This document shows, in pieces, positions 6,879-14,177 of a stretch of DNA of 16,870 nt. Both the position numbers and the translations under genes were made by a program. Positions within the stretch are counted from its first letter, which is position 1; each line of letters begins with the position of its first letter. This DNA is from Deltaproteobacteria bacterium. Lineage in GTDB: Bacteria > Desulfobacterota > Desulfuromonadia > Desulfuromonadales > Geopsychrobacteraceae. The DNA lies in NCBI GenBank assembly GCA_009993495.1, contig JAACTI010000115.1:1-16870 (forward strand), written 5' to 3'. Below the pieces are notes generated by a model. The model was not told the origin of the DNA and did no database searches. It saw only the letters and a list, made by a program, of their open reading frames with translations.

Positions 6879-8324
6879 ATGAAAAAAAACCACCCAGAAA
6901 AAAATAAAACCACCCCTGGGGTTGCAAACAAAACCGCACAGAAAGCGATACCTCAACCAGCCGCTGAAATTTTAAAAATTGACATCACCCAGCTCGACGC
7001 CGATGGCGTTGGCCAGGGATTCTATAACAGGGTGCCGGTCAGCGTACCGGGGGCCTATCCCAAGGAAGTGGTGCTGGCCAAAGTTGAACACCGGGGGCAA
7101 TATCGCATTGCGGCACTGCTGCACCGCATTTTGCGGCGTAATCCGCAACGCCGCGTCGCTTCACCTTGCTCCTGTAGCAATGAGTGTCTGGGATGTGTCC
7201 TGATCAATCTCAATGATCAGGCTCAACTCGACTTTAAACACCAGCGCGTGATTGATGCTTTTATCAGCAATAGGCTTAATCCACAGCTGGTGGCACAGCC
7301 CCTGGCCGCCGAACCCAACCTGCACTATCGCACCAACAGCAAGCTGGTCATCAGCCGCCAGCGCGGCCCAACCCGCATTGGCCTCTATCGCCGTGGAAGT
7401 CATGAGGTGGTCGGAATCGAGGATTGCCCCCTGCATCACCCGCTGATCAACCGCATCGTTCAAGTGGTCGCCGAAGAAATTGATCGACAGCGGATTCCAG
7501 TTTACAACCAGCGCACGGCACGCGGCCTCTTACGTTACCTCCTTATCCGCGTCGCCCCGGAAAGCGGCAACGCCCTGGTGACTTTTGTCAGCCGCGAACA
7601 CGACATCCGCTTTCTCCCCAAACTGGGCAAATGGCTGCAACATAAGGTTCCCGAAGTCATTTCCGTCCATCAGAACATAAATGCGTCAACGGGGAATGTT
7701 ATTATCGGCAGCCAGACCATTAAAATGCACGGCGCACCCGATTTGTTCGATCGGGTTGGCGCTGTGCGTTTGCGGATTGGCCCGACGGCTTTTTTTCAAG
7801 TCAATCACCAGCAAGCGGCACGGGCCTATGGCCTGATTCGCGACTGGGCCAAATTGACAAAATACGACACGGTGCTGGATCTCTACTGCGGCGTCGGCGG
7901 CATCAGTCTGCATCTTGCTCAGGACGCAGGCAAAGTTATTGGCGTTGAAGTTGTTGAGGCCGCGGTTCAGAACGCGCGCGCCAATGCAGAGCTGAATCGC
8001 CTGGAAAATTGCCAGTTTATCGCCGGTGACGCAACGACAATTTTTGAAAAACTCGACGGGAAGATACCTGCAAAGCTGGCTCTCGCCTGCCTGAATCCAC
8101 CACGCAAGGGTTGCGAGGTCGAGGTTCTTGAACAGCTGGCCGCTTTGCGGCCGCAGCAGATCATTTATATGTCCTGCGACCCCGACAGTCTGGCACGAGA
8201 CCTGGCACAACTGGTTGTGCTCGGCTATCTCATATCGAAAGTCCAGCCCCTTGATATGTTCCCGCAGACCGCCCATGTTGAAACTCTGGTGCAGTTGGTC
8301 AAAGATGAAAATGCAGCCCGATAA
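6879..8324 (+). CDS. rlmD: 23S rRNA (uracil-C5) methyltransferase, RlmD/RlmC type
   Basis: 481 residues. It should methylate a uracil of 23S rRNA at C5 using S-adenosylmethionine. After a Lys-rich N-terminal extension of about 30 residues comes a TRAM RNA-binding domain (about 31-90). Four cysteines follow with RlmD-like spacing for a 4Fe-4S cluster (C97, C103, C106, C183). The methyltransferase domain has DLYCGVGGISL (SAM binding, from 334), NPPRKGC (406-412), the nucleophile in MSCDPDSLARDL (C433) and the base in AHVETL (E468). The NPPR rather than DPxR form occurs in RlmC-like members, so U1939 (RlmD) versus U747 (RlmC) is not settled. The ribosome binding site is weak. yedF follows after 16 bases. 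Confidence 0.88.
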   Translation: MKKNHPEKNKTTPGVANKTAQKAIPQPAAEILKIDITQLDADGVGQGFYNRVPVSVPGAYPKEVVLAKVEHRGQYRIAALLHRILRRNPQRRVASPCSCSNECLGCVLINLNDQAQLDFKHQRVIDAFISNRLNPQLVAQPLAAEPNLHYRTNSKLVISRQRGPTRIGLYRRGSHEVVGIEDCPLHHPLINRIVQVVAEEIDRQRIPVYNQRTARGLLRYLLIRVAPESGNALVTFVSREHDIRFLPKLGKWLQHKVPEVISVHQNINASTGNVIIGSQTIKMHGAPDLFDRVGAVRLRIGPTAFFQVNHQQAARAYGLIRDWAKLTKYDTVLDLYCGVGGISLHLAQDAGKVIGVEVVEAAVQNARANAELNRLENCQFIAGDATTIFEKLDGKIPAKLALACLNPPRKGCEVEVLEQLAALRPQQIIYMSCDPDSLARDLAQLVVLGYLISKVQPLDMFPQTAHVETLVQLVKDENAAR

Positions 8325-8340
8325 TCGTCAGGAGGCTTCA

Positions 8341-8925
8341 ATGAAACAAATAGACTGTCGTAACCTGCAATGCCCCCAGCCGGTGATCCAAGTGCGCAAA
8401 GCCCTGCAGGCAGACCCTCAAAGCACCATAGAGGTGCTACTGATTGACCGCGTTGCGCAGCAGAACGTGAAACGACTGGCAGAATCCAGCGGTTATCAGA
8501 TCAAAGAAGAACAGACAGCTGAGGGCATGTGCATTACCTTAACTCCCGGGCAGCCCGTAACGCGAAATATCTCTTCGCCCAATTCCGGCGGAAGCATTAT
8601 TTTATTATGCGCCAGCGATAAAATGGGCGAAGGCGATCCCGAGCTGGGCCAGCTGCTACTGAAAAATTTCTTAATGACCCTGCTGGAAACCGCCGAAACC
8701 CCTGAAACAATCTACCTGGTTAACAGCGGGGTCAAACTTGTCTGCACCGGCGCAGACACGGTTGAAATATTGCAGAAACTCGCCTGCCGTGGCATCGACA
8801 TCGCTTCTTGCGGATTGTGCCTCGATTTTTACAAAATCAAAGAACAGTTGCAGATTGGGCGCATAACCAATATGCTGGAAATCGCTGAAGCTCAGCTGAA
8901 CGCCGGACGGATTATCCGGCTATAA
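8341..8925 (+). CDS. yedF: Selenium metabolism protein YedF (TusA-like plus DsrE-like)
   Basis: 194 residues. The start at 8341 is fixed by AGGAGG about five bases before the ATG and by the TusA-like beginning MKQIDCRNLQCPQP; a longer open frame upstream is the out-of-frame shadow of the methyltransferase. The N-terminal domain (1-75) is TusA/SirA-like with the CPxP motif at Cys11. The C-terminal domain (about 95-194) is DsrE-like, with IILLCASDKMGEGD and a CGLC pair near 160. This two-domain form is the YedF that travels with selenium-using genomes; its exact step in selenium handling is not established. The tRNA-Sec gene begins 20 bases after the stop, which strongly supports the assignment. 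Probably co-transcribed with the methyltransferase and the tRNA. Confidence 0.92.
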   Translation: MKQIDCRNLQCPQPVIQVRKALQADPQSTIEVLLIDRVAQQNVKRLAESSGYQIKEEQTAEGMCITLTPGQPVTRNISSPNSGGSIILLCASDKMGEGDPELGQLLLKNFLMTLLETAETPETIYLVNSGVKLVCTGADTVEILQKLACRGIDIASCGLCLDFYKIKEQLQIGRITNMLEIAEAQLNAGRIIRL

Positions 8926-8945
8926 GAGAGAGGGATACAATTTGC

Positions 8946-9041
8946 GGAGGCAGCTGGCGTTCTGGTGACGTCCACGGTCTTCAAAACCGATGTGGGGCGC
9001 ATCCCGTCCCAGGTGAGTTCGATTCTCATCTGCCTCCGCCA
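8946..9041 (+). tRNA. selC: Selenocysteine tRNA (anticodon UCA)
   Basis: A 96-base tRNA with the hallmarks of bacterial tRNA-Sec: 8-bp acceptor GGAGGCAG (8946-8953) with CTGCCTCC (9030-9037), 5-bp T arm GTGAG-TTCGATT-CTCAT giving the 8+5 geometry, long D arm GGCGT-ACGTC, long variable arm GGGGCG-CGTCCC, anticodon loop CTTCAAA with TCA at 8981-8983, discriminator G and encoded CCA. The base of the anticodon stem appears to have an A-A mismatch (8974/8990). No separate promoter fits before it, so it is probably transcribed from yedF and processed. Confidence 0.96.
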
Positions 9042-9052
9042 ACAAAAATAAA

Positions 9053-9085
9053 AAGGCCGGTAACCTGTGAAGGGTTAACGGCCTT
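9053..9085. terminator. Shared terminator between converging tRNA-Sec and tRNA-Leu
   Basis: AAGGCCG (9053-9059) pairs with CGGCCTT (9079-9085) and TAACC (9061-9065) with GGTTA (9073-9077), with one mismatch and a seven-base loop. The A-rich run at 9043-9054 gives a good T-run on the minus strand, and the T-rich 9084-9095 gives a weaker one on the plus strand. It therefore serves both tRNA genes. Confidence 0.85.
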
Positions 9086-9095
9086 ATCATTTTGT

Positions 9096-9182
9096 TGGTG
9101 CCGAAGGGGAGACTCGAACTCCCACGCGCCTACACGCACTAGACCCTGAACCTAGCGTGTCTACCAATTCCACCACTTCGGC
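9096..9182 (-). tRNA. tRNA-Leu (anticodon CAG)
   Basis: An 87-base class II tRNA read on the minus strand: acceptor GCCGAAG with CTTCGGC, anticodon stem CTAGG-TCTAG around TTCAGGG (CAG; plus-strand bases 9146-9148), a long variable arm, T arm GGGAG-TTCGAGT-CTCCC, discriminator A and encoded CCA (9096-9098). Confidence 0.97.
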
Positions 9183-9196
9183 TTGAAGCGAAGGTG

Positions 9197-9225
9197 TTTA
9201 TATCAAAGGATCTTTTCGATTGCAA
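9197..9225 (-). promoter_or_regulatory. Promoter of tRNA-Leu
   Basis: On the minus strand: TTGCAA (9225-9220), a 17-base spacer and TATAAA (9202-9197), near-consensus. Start expected around 9190, some 8 bases before the mature tRNA. It lies just past the end of the NFACT gene. Confidence 0.8.
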
Positions 9226-9240
9226 CAAAAATTTCTGGTT

Positions 9241-10923
9241 TCAATCCAGTTTTTCCTCATCATCCAGGCGCCTGGGAGCCACAATAAGCGTGCGGTATTC
9301 GCTCACCGTGACCAACCCGGGTCTGGCCCCCCGGGGGCGGCTGACGTTGCGCCCCTGAGTGACCATAACCTCGACTTTGGCAGCCTGTCGGCCACGGCTG
9401 TAGCCGGCGGCAATCTCGGCAGCAAATAGAATATCTTCCTCGGCGAACTCGCCTTTTCGACCATCGCGCTTTAATACCAGATGGCAACCCGGCATGTTTT
9501 GCGCGTGAAACCAGAGATCGTCGTTTTCGGTCAGGGTGGCCGACAGATAATCGTTACTGCGATTGTTACGCCCCCAGAAGAGGCGCAGGCCGTTCGGAGT
9601 GAGAGCTTTACGCACCACCGGTTGTGCCGCAGGCTTGTTGCGATTCTGCGGTTCGTTTTTAGTTGTTTTTAAAAGCCCGGCAGCGCGTAACTCTTGGCCT
9701 ATTTCATTCAGATCAACACTGCTGGTCGCTTCGTCGAGAGCCAGCAACAGAGTGTCGAGCCATGCCAGTTCGGTGGCTGTCTCCTGCTGACGGCGCTCAA
9801 TATGCTCGACACCGCGTTTTTCCTTTTTATAGCGCTTGAACAGTTGCGCTGCATTCTGTTGCGGGCTCAACTCGGGCTCTAAGGGAATTATAACCTGAGC
9901 AGGTGGCGTGCACGTCCAATCGGTGACCTCAATCTGCTGCGCCCCCTTTTTGACCCGATGCAAATTCGCCAGCAGCAATTCGCCCAGCTGGCGGCGTTGG
10001 GCGAAGGATTCACCTTGCTGTTGCTGGCGGGCGATATTTTCCTGACGTTTCTGCAAGCGTTTGCGAGAGCTGTTGATCAGTTGGCGAAAATGTGCGCGCG
10101 CGCCGATTTCGCCCGTCGGCTGCTGATTCGGGCTGAAACACTCATCGACAAACTCACTCAGCTCATTATCGGTTGATTTGATTGCCTCGACCCCGATGGG
10201 CAGATACGCCACCAGCTGCTGGCGGCCAGCGAAATCAACCAAAGCGGCAGTACCGGACTTTTGTTGCCAACTCGTGACAAAGTTATTAAAAATTGCGGTC
10301 GCAGAGTTCTTTTGTTCAAGCGCTTTCTTCAAACATCTACTCTGATATTTCGACATTGGAGATAACTGGCGCAGCCAGATTTCAAAATCCTCTGCCGTGA
10401 CACAATCAGTTGGTGGCGTCAAACCAGGCGTCGCCAGAGACTGACGTTCTTTGCGCGGTGGAAAGCGGTAGGGCTGCCCACGCCGTAACTGTCGTTCATC
10501 CGTATCCTGGGGTTTATGCAGGGCGTCAATCAGAAGGCCCGCATCGTCTAAAAGGTAAAGATTGCTGCGAACTCCGGTCAACTCGCACATCAAGCGATAG
10601 GACTGATCCTCACCGGCAAAACGAATTTCGACCACCCGATCAGTCACCGGCAGAGAAATGGAGAGCAGACGCTTCAAGCGTGCCCGTAAGAGTTGGCAGA
10701 AACGTGGGGGCTGGAAAGGGTTGGGGAATTCTTGCTGAGTCAAATGCAAGCGAGCGCCCGACCCGATCTGAATCAACAGTTTGAGATTTTGCCTGCCATT
10801 CCACAGGCGCAGAATCAGGCATTCATCCGCTGGTTGATGAACTTTGGACAGGCTGGCACCACTAATCTTCGGCTTCAGCTCCGTGACCAGGCGTTCCAGA
10901 AAAAAATAATCGAGATGCAACAT
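9241..10923 (-). CDS. rqcH: NFACT family ribosome quality-control protein (RqcH-like)
   Basis: 560 residues, full length for bacterial NFACT/FbpA-like proteins (once called fibronectin-binding). RqcH binds the large ribosomal subunit with a stalled nascent chain and tRNA and directs C-terminal alanine tailing before degradation. Visible features: N-terminal NFACT-N domain (about 1-230) with the conserved Asp95-Arg96 pair (TDRVVEI), which corresponds to the DR motif needed for tailing in Bacillus RqcH, and TGVRSNLYLLDD after it; a charged coiled-coil middle (about 285-400); and the C-terminal NFACT-R domain with WGRNNRSNDYLS and DDLWFHAQNMPGCHLVLK. The start ATG has only a weak ribosome binding site. 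It is a single gene flanked by tRNA-Gly upstream and tRNA-Leu downstream, with terminators setting it apart. Confidence 0.9.
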   Translation of the reverse strand: MLHLDYFFLERLVTELKPKISGASLSKVHQPADECLILRLWNGRQNLKLLIQIGSGARLHLTQQEFPNPFQPPRFCQLLRARLKRLLSISLPVTDRVVEIRFAGEDQSYRLMCELTGVRSNLYLLDDAGLLIDALHKPQDTDERQLRRGQPYRFPPRKERQSLATPGLTPPTDCVTAEDFEIWLRQLSPMSKYQSRCLKKALEQKNSATAIFNNFVTSWQQKSGTAALVDFAGRQQLVAYLPIGVEAIKSTDNELSEFVDECFSPNQQPTGEIGARAHFRQLINSSRKRLQKRQENIARQQQQGESFAQRRQLGELLLANLHRVKKGAQQIEVTDWTCTPPAQVIIPLEPELSPQQNAAQLFKRYKKEKRGVEHIERRQQETATELAWLDTLLLALDEATSSVDLNEIGQELRAAGLLKTTKNEPQNRNKPAAQPVVRKALTPNGLRLFWGRNNRSNDYLSATLTENDDLWFHAQNMPGCHLVLKRDGRKGEFAEEDILFAAEIAAGYSRGRQAAKVEVMVTQGRNVSRPRGARPGLVTVSEYRTLIVAPRRLDDEEKLD

Positions 10924-10971
10924 GCCATCATCCAGTGTTCATCAGCCCCGGTAGCAGGCAAAAAGTCTAGC

Positions 10972-10988
10972 CCTGCGATTCCCGCAGG
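10972..10988 (-). promoter_or_regulatory. Hairpin in the leader of the NFACT gene
   Basis: CCTGCG (10972-10977) and CGCAGG (10983-10988) form a perfect six-pair stem with a five-base loop, about 50 bases before the NFACT start. On the minus strand a five-T run follows seven bases later. It may be an attenuator-like structure or chance; no function can be assigned. Confidence 0.3.
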
Positions 10989-11021
10989 TCTTGACAATTT
11001 CTCCGCATCCGCCGGCAAATC

Positions 11022-11056
11022 AAAAAAAAGCGATCAGGCCACAGACCTGATCGCTT
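11022..11056 (-). terminator. Terminator of tRNA-Gly
   Basis: AAGCGATCAGG (11028-11038) and CCTGATCGCTT (11046-11056) are perfect 11-bp complements with a seven-base loop. On the minus strand the stem is followed by the complement of A-run 11022-11029, giving a run of T. T-rich DNA on the other side could make it bidirectional. Confidence 0.9.
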
Positions 11057-11064
11057 GAATTTTT

Positions 11065-11139
<75 letters not shown>

Positions 11140-11172
11140 TCATCTTGTGCCCGCCGTGACGAGCGGGGGTAC

Positions 11173-11201
11173 TTATAACAAAACGAAAGCAAAAGTGTCA
11201 A
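11173..11201 (-). promoter_or_regulatory. Promoter of tRNA-Gly
   Basis: On the minus strand: a perfect TTGACA (11201-11196), a 17-base spacer and TTATAA (11178-11173), followed by a C-rich stretch as in growth-rate-controlled tRNA promoters. Start near 11165, about 26 bases before the tRNA. Confidence 0.8.
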
Positions 11202-11272
11202 CAAAAAATTCCCCTCAAATATGTTTTTTATCCACCCTGCCCCGCTCGCTTTTCAGCGGATTCCAGACCAGC

Positions 11273-11881
11273 TCAATCGGACTGTTTGCGGTAGTCATCG
11301 TAATAACGTTTGACCCGGATCACGTAATCACGCGTTTCACTGAAGGGGGGGATTCCACCATAGTGCTGTACGGCACCGGGACCGGCATTGTAGGCGGCCA
11401 GGGCATGGTCAAGGTTACTGTTGAAGCGGTCGAGCATGCGGCGTAGATAATAAGTGCCCCCATAGATGCTCTGGCCGGGATCAAAAGGGTCAGTCACGCC
11501 GATTTCGCGTGCCGTGTCGGGCATCAATTGCATCAGGCCTTGAGCTCCGCGGTGAGAAATAACATTGGCATCAAAATCACTTTCGGCTTTGATGACCGCC
11601 TTGACCAGCGCACTTTCGAGGCGAAAACGCCGGGCATAATACGCAATCACATCTTCCAGCCGCCGAGCGGGGCTGTCATCGCGGTAGAGGTAATAGTCCC
11701 TAGCGGTGGGAACATCGGTATAATGAACTTGACCGGCCGGATCAACATAACGATAAATAGCCGCCTCTACTGAGGTAAGGGCAAAGACGGTGGTAAGAAT
11801 AAAAAGAAGAAGAGTCGGCATAGATTTCTTGTAGTTGATTGCGAGCGACTTTTCAATGACAAAGTTAGAATCTGCTGTCAT
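11273..11881 (-). CDS. Exported lytic transglycosylase (DUF4124 plus SLT domain)
   Basis: 202 residues. It should cleave peptidoglycan between MurNAc and GlcNAc in the periplasm. Residues 18-40 look like a signal sequence (KKS, then MPTLLLFILTTVFALTSVEA). A short DUF4124-like segment follows (IYRYVDPAGQVHYTDVP, 42-58). The SLT domain (about 75-195) has the catalytic Glu100 in KAESDF, then GAQGLMQLMPDTA, IYGGTYYLRRML and ALAAYNAGPGAV. The upstream ATG is preferred because AGGA lies nine bases before it and it brings the positive KK ahead of the hydrophobic stretch; ATG at 11821 is the alternative. It is transcribed away from nadB, whose -35 box starts only four bases from this start codon. Confidence 0.88.
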   Translation of the reverse strand: MTADSNFVIEKSLAINYKKSMPTLLLFILTTVFALTSVEAAIYRYVDPAGQVHYTDVPTARDYYLYRDDSPARRLEDVIAYYARRFRLESALVKAVIKAESDFDANVISHRGAQGLMQLMPDTAREIGVTDPFDPGQSIYGGTYYLRRMLDRFNSNLDHALAAYNAGPGAVQHYGGIPPFSETRDYVIRVKRYYDDYRKQSD

Positions 11882-11884
11882 TTC

Positions 11885-11913
11885 TTGACATCCTGCGGAT
11901 GCACTTCGATAAT
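11885..11913 (+). promoter_or_regulatory. Promoter of the nadB operon
   Basis: TTGACA (11885-11890), a 17-base spacer and GATAAT (11908-11913): one mismatch to consensus overall. Start near 11920 gives a leader of about 87 bases before nadB. Confidence 0.75.
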
Positions 11914-11955
11914 AACGCCAGCGAATAGGATTTTTCCACCCTGCCCACCCGACCC

Positions 11956-11974
11956 TGAGGTTTTAGCGACCTCA
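11956..11974 (+). promoter_or_regulatory. Inverted repeat in the nadB leader, possible operator
   Basis: TGAGGT (11956-11961) and ACCTCA (11969-11974) are perfect six-base complements separated by seven bases, about 36 bases after the predicted transcription start. It could be a repressor site or an RNA hairpin. No known NAD-pathway operator was recognised with confidence. Confidence 0.35.
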
Positions 11975-12006
11975 TTGACAGAAATCTTCCAAAGGAAGCC
12001 ATCGCA

Positions 12007-13662
12007 ATGAAACTAACCACTGATTTTCTTATCATCGGCACTGGTATCGCCGGTCTCAGCTATGCGCTGAAGGTCGCCGACAAGGGACGGGTCATGCTGG
12101 TCACCAAGCGCCAGATCGACTTTACCGCAACCGATCTGGCCCAGGGGGGAATTGCCGCGGTGTCTGACCTCGATGGTGATTTTGAATCCCACGTCAGCGA
12201 CACTATGGTGGCAGGAGTTGATCTGCCCCACCGCGATATTGTTGAGATGACGGTGCGCATGGGGCCGCAGATTATTAATGATTTGATCGACTGGGGGGTT
12301 CAATTCAGTCGCAATGCTCAGAACGAATATGACATGACCCGCGAAGGTGGACACAGCGAACGCCGAATTTTTCACGCCAAGGACGCCACCGGTCATGAGA
12401 TCGAACGCGCGCTGGTTGCTGCCGTCAGAGCCCATCCGAATATCAACATTTACGAAAACCATATCGCCGTTGACCTGATAACCCATGCCAAGCTCGAAAA
12501 AAAATCTGACCGCGAAAACCGGTGTTTGGGAGCCTATATCCTTGATATTGCTCAACACGAAGTGCTGACAGTGGGCGCGCGCTTCACCGTGCTCGCCACC
12601 GGCGGTGCAGGCAAGGTTTATCTGTATACCTGCAACCCCGATGTCGCCACCGGCGATGGTGTGGCCATGGCCTGGCGCGCCGGCGCTGCGGTGGCCAACA
12701 TGGAATTCATGCAGTTTCACCCCACCACCCTCTACCACCCCAATGCCAAATCATTCTTAATATCAGAAGCCGTGCGTGGCGAGGGCGCGGTTCTGCGTCG
12801 CCGCGATGGCACCGCCTTCATGGCCGACCAGCACCCCCTCAAGGATCTGGCACCGCGTGACATAGTCGCGCGCGCCATTGATCATCAGATGAAAAAATAT
12901 GGTGACGACTGTGTCTTTCTCGACATGACGCACCAGGATGCGAACTATATCCGCGAGCGTTTCCCCACCATTTACGAAACCTGTTTGTCCTACGGCATCG
13001 ATATGACCAAGGAACCGCTGCCAGTGGTGCCGGCCGCACATTATTTATGCGGCGGGGTGCAGGTCGATAGTTATGGCGAAAGCGGCATCCGTGACCTGTT
13101 TGTTATCGGAGAAAGTGCCTGCACCGGGTTGCACGGTGCAAATCGCCTAGCCAGCAACAGCCTGTTGGAGGGGATCGTCTTTGCCAGTCGCGCAGCCGAA
13201 AAATCCCTGCAACGTTTTTCGACCAGTGACGGCGGATTTCACACCATTGCCCCCTGGGATAGCGGCACCGCAACCAACAGTGATGAAGAAGTCATAGTCG
13301 CCCACAATTGGGACGAAATCCGGCGCTGCATGTGGAATTATGTGGGCATTGTGCGTTCAAACAAACGCCTCAATCGCGCCTTAAGCCGCATTCGGTTGAT
13401 TCGGCGTGAAATTCAGGAATATTACTGGGATTTTTACATCACCTCAGACCTGATTGAACTGCGCAACATCGCAACCCTGGCCGAGCTGATCATTAAAAGC
13501 GCCCTGCAGCGCAAGGAAAGTCGCGGCCTGCATTTCACTCTCGATTATCCTGAGCGCGATGATCAAAATGGTCTGGTCGACACCGTAATTCCTGGAAGTC
13601 GGCTTTCGATAACGCAAAAAACACGAACGGACACCGAAGATGACCATGGAAGAATTGCGTGA
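12007..13662 (+). CDS. nadB: L-aspartate oxidase
   Basis: 551 residues, usual for NadB. It oxidises L-aspartate to iminoaspartate, the first step of quinolinate and NAD synthesis; under anoxia fumarate can serve as the electron acceptor. Visible: FAD-binding GTGIAG at 11-16 after a beta strand; the family block DLAQGGIAAV near 43-52; EGGHSERRIFHAKDATGHEIERAL, which marks the aspartate oxidase/fumarate reductase group; MEFMQFHPTTLY; and PAAHYLCGGVQVD followed by GESACTGLHGANRLASNSLLE near the FAD isoalloxazine site. AAAGGAAG provides a good ribosome binding site. The end overlaps the chorismate mutase start by 23 bases, so translation is probably coupled. nadA and nadC are not in the window. 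Confidence 0.96.
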   Translation: MKLTTDFLIIGTGIAGLSYALKVADKGRVMLVTKRQIDFTATDLAQGGIAAVSDLDGDFESHVSDTMVAGVDLPHRDIVEMTVRMGPQIINDLIDWGVQFSRNAQNEYDMTREGGHSERRIFHAKDATGHEIERALVAAVRAHPNINIYENHIAVDLITHAKLEKKSDRENRCLGAYILDIAQHEVLTVGARFTVLATGGAGKVYLYTCNPDVATGDGVAMAWRAGAAVANMEFMQFHPTTLYHPNAKSFLISEAVRGEGAVLRRRDGTAFMADQHPLKDLAPRDIVARAIDHQMKKYGDDCVFLDMTHQDANYIRERFPTIYETCLSYGIDMTKEPLPVVPAAHYLCGGVQVDSYGESGIRDLFVIGESACTGLHGANRLASNSLLEGIVFASRAAEKSLQRFSTSDGGFHTIAPWDSGTATNSDEEVIVAHNWDEIRRCMWNYVGIVRSNKRLNRALSRIRLIRREIQEYYWDFYITSDLIELRNIATLAELIIKSALQRKESRGLHFTLDYPERDDQNGLVDTVIPGSRLSITQKTRTDTEDDHGRIA

Positions 13663-13921
13663 CGCCATCAACCAGATCGACAGTGAATTGCTGCGCCTAT
13701 TTAATCAGCGTGCCGCCCTGGCGCTGGAGATTGGTCATATCAAGAAAAAACTTGGTCTGCCGATTTACGATCCGCAACGCGAAAAGCTGATTTTCGAGCG
13801 CATGCGCCAAGATAACCCAGGGCCCCTCGATGATGCGGCCGTGGTTCGCCTGTATGAACGGGTGATCGACGAGAGCCGCAGCCTCGAACGGGCAAAAAGT
13901 CGGAAGGATAAACCGTCATGA
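13640..13921 (+). CDS. Monofunctional AroQ-type chorismate mutase
   Basis: 93 residues, the length of a free-standing AroQ domain. It converts chorismate to prephenate on the way to Phe and Tyr. The active-site residues match the E. coli P-protein pattern by spacing: Arg7, Arg24, Lys35 and Arg47 (intervals 17, 11 and 12, as in R11/R28/K39/R51), followed by Glu48. The C-terminal position often held by Gln is Glu83 (SRSLER). It starts inside the end of nadB (ATG 13640 or 13646, ribosome binding site weak) and overlaps the next gene by ATGA. No signal peptide, so cytoplasmic. In some DAHP synthases the same domain is fused and regulatory; here it is separate. Confidence 0.92.
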   Translation: MTMEELRDAINQIDSELLRLFNQRAALALEIGHIKKKLGLPIYDPQREKLIFERMRQDNPGPLDDAAVVRLYERVIDESRSLERAKSRKDKPS

Positions 13922-14136
13922 TCGTGGTTTTACGTAAAAACGCCAGCGAATCACAGCTGGAAGAAGTGAAACAATATCTGGTGGAACTCGATTGTGACTT
14001 CCACCAGTCAACCGGGAGCGATCGCGTAATCCTGGGAGTCGTCGGCGATACGCAGGCAATTGACGAAGAAAACCTTTATGCCCTGCCAGGCGTCCATGTG
14101 GTCTTCCGCATCCCCCCCGAGGTGGATGGCCTGTAA
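13918..14136 (+). CDS. Stand-alone DAHP-synthase-type ferredoxin-like (FXD) domain protein
   Basis: 72 residues. The sequence begins MIVVLRKNASESQLEEVK and continues with DRVILGVVGD and ENLYALPGVHVVFRI. It follows the N-terminal ferredoxin-like domain of Thermotoga-type DAHP synthases (MIVVLKPGSTEEDI, ERTVIGIIGDDR, then SVVRV). In that enzyme the domain binds Tyr or Phe and gives feedback control. Here the protein ends where the catalytic barrel would begin, and a strong terminator follows at once, so this is a complete small gene and not an obvious frameshift. It overlaps the chorismate mutase gene by ATGA. Function inferred: a separate aromatic-amino-acid sensing or regulatory subunit; a degenerate remnant of a split DAHP synthase is the alternative. 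Confidence 0.8.
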   Translation: MIVVLRKNASESQLEEVKQYLVELDCDFHQSTGSDRVILGVVGDTQAIDEENLYALPGVHVVFRIPPEVDGL

Positions 14137-14166
14137 CCGGGCAGAGGGAACTGCCCGGCGTTTTTT
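14137..14166 (+). terminator. Terminator of the nadB operon
   Basis: CCGGGCAG (14137-14144) and CTGCCCGG (14151-14158) form a perfect 8-bp stem with a six-base loop, followed by CG and six T. It begins immediately after the FXD gene stop. The minus strand lacks a T-run, so it does not clearly end mscL transcription. Confidence 0.93.
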
Positions 14167-14177
14167 CTGCTGTTTTG

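Noticed and set aside
6596..6931. 111-residue minus-strand open frame containing GARGFEPPTSWSQTRRATRLRYAP
   Set aside because: This is the well-known false protein produced by reading the antisense of a tRNA gene; it lies across tRNA-Pro.
8128..8340. Upstream extension of the yedF frame to 8128
   Set aside because: The extra 71 residues overlap the end of the methyltransferase gene in another frame, and a strong AGGAGG site with TusA homology fixes the start at 8341.
8936..8941. TACAAT as a -10 box for tRNA-Sec
   Set aside because: The expected start would fall at or inside the tRNA and no -35 box is suitably placed.
11222..11272. CGCT-GAAA-AGCG hairpin as terminator of the transglycosylase gene
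   Set aside because: The stem is only four pairs and no T-run follows on the minus strand.
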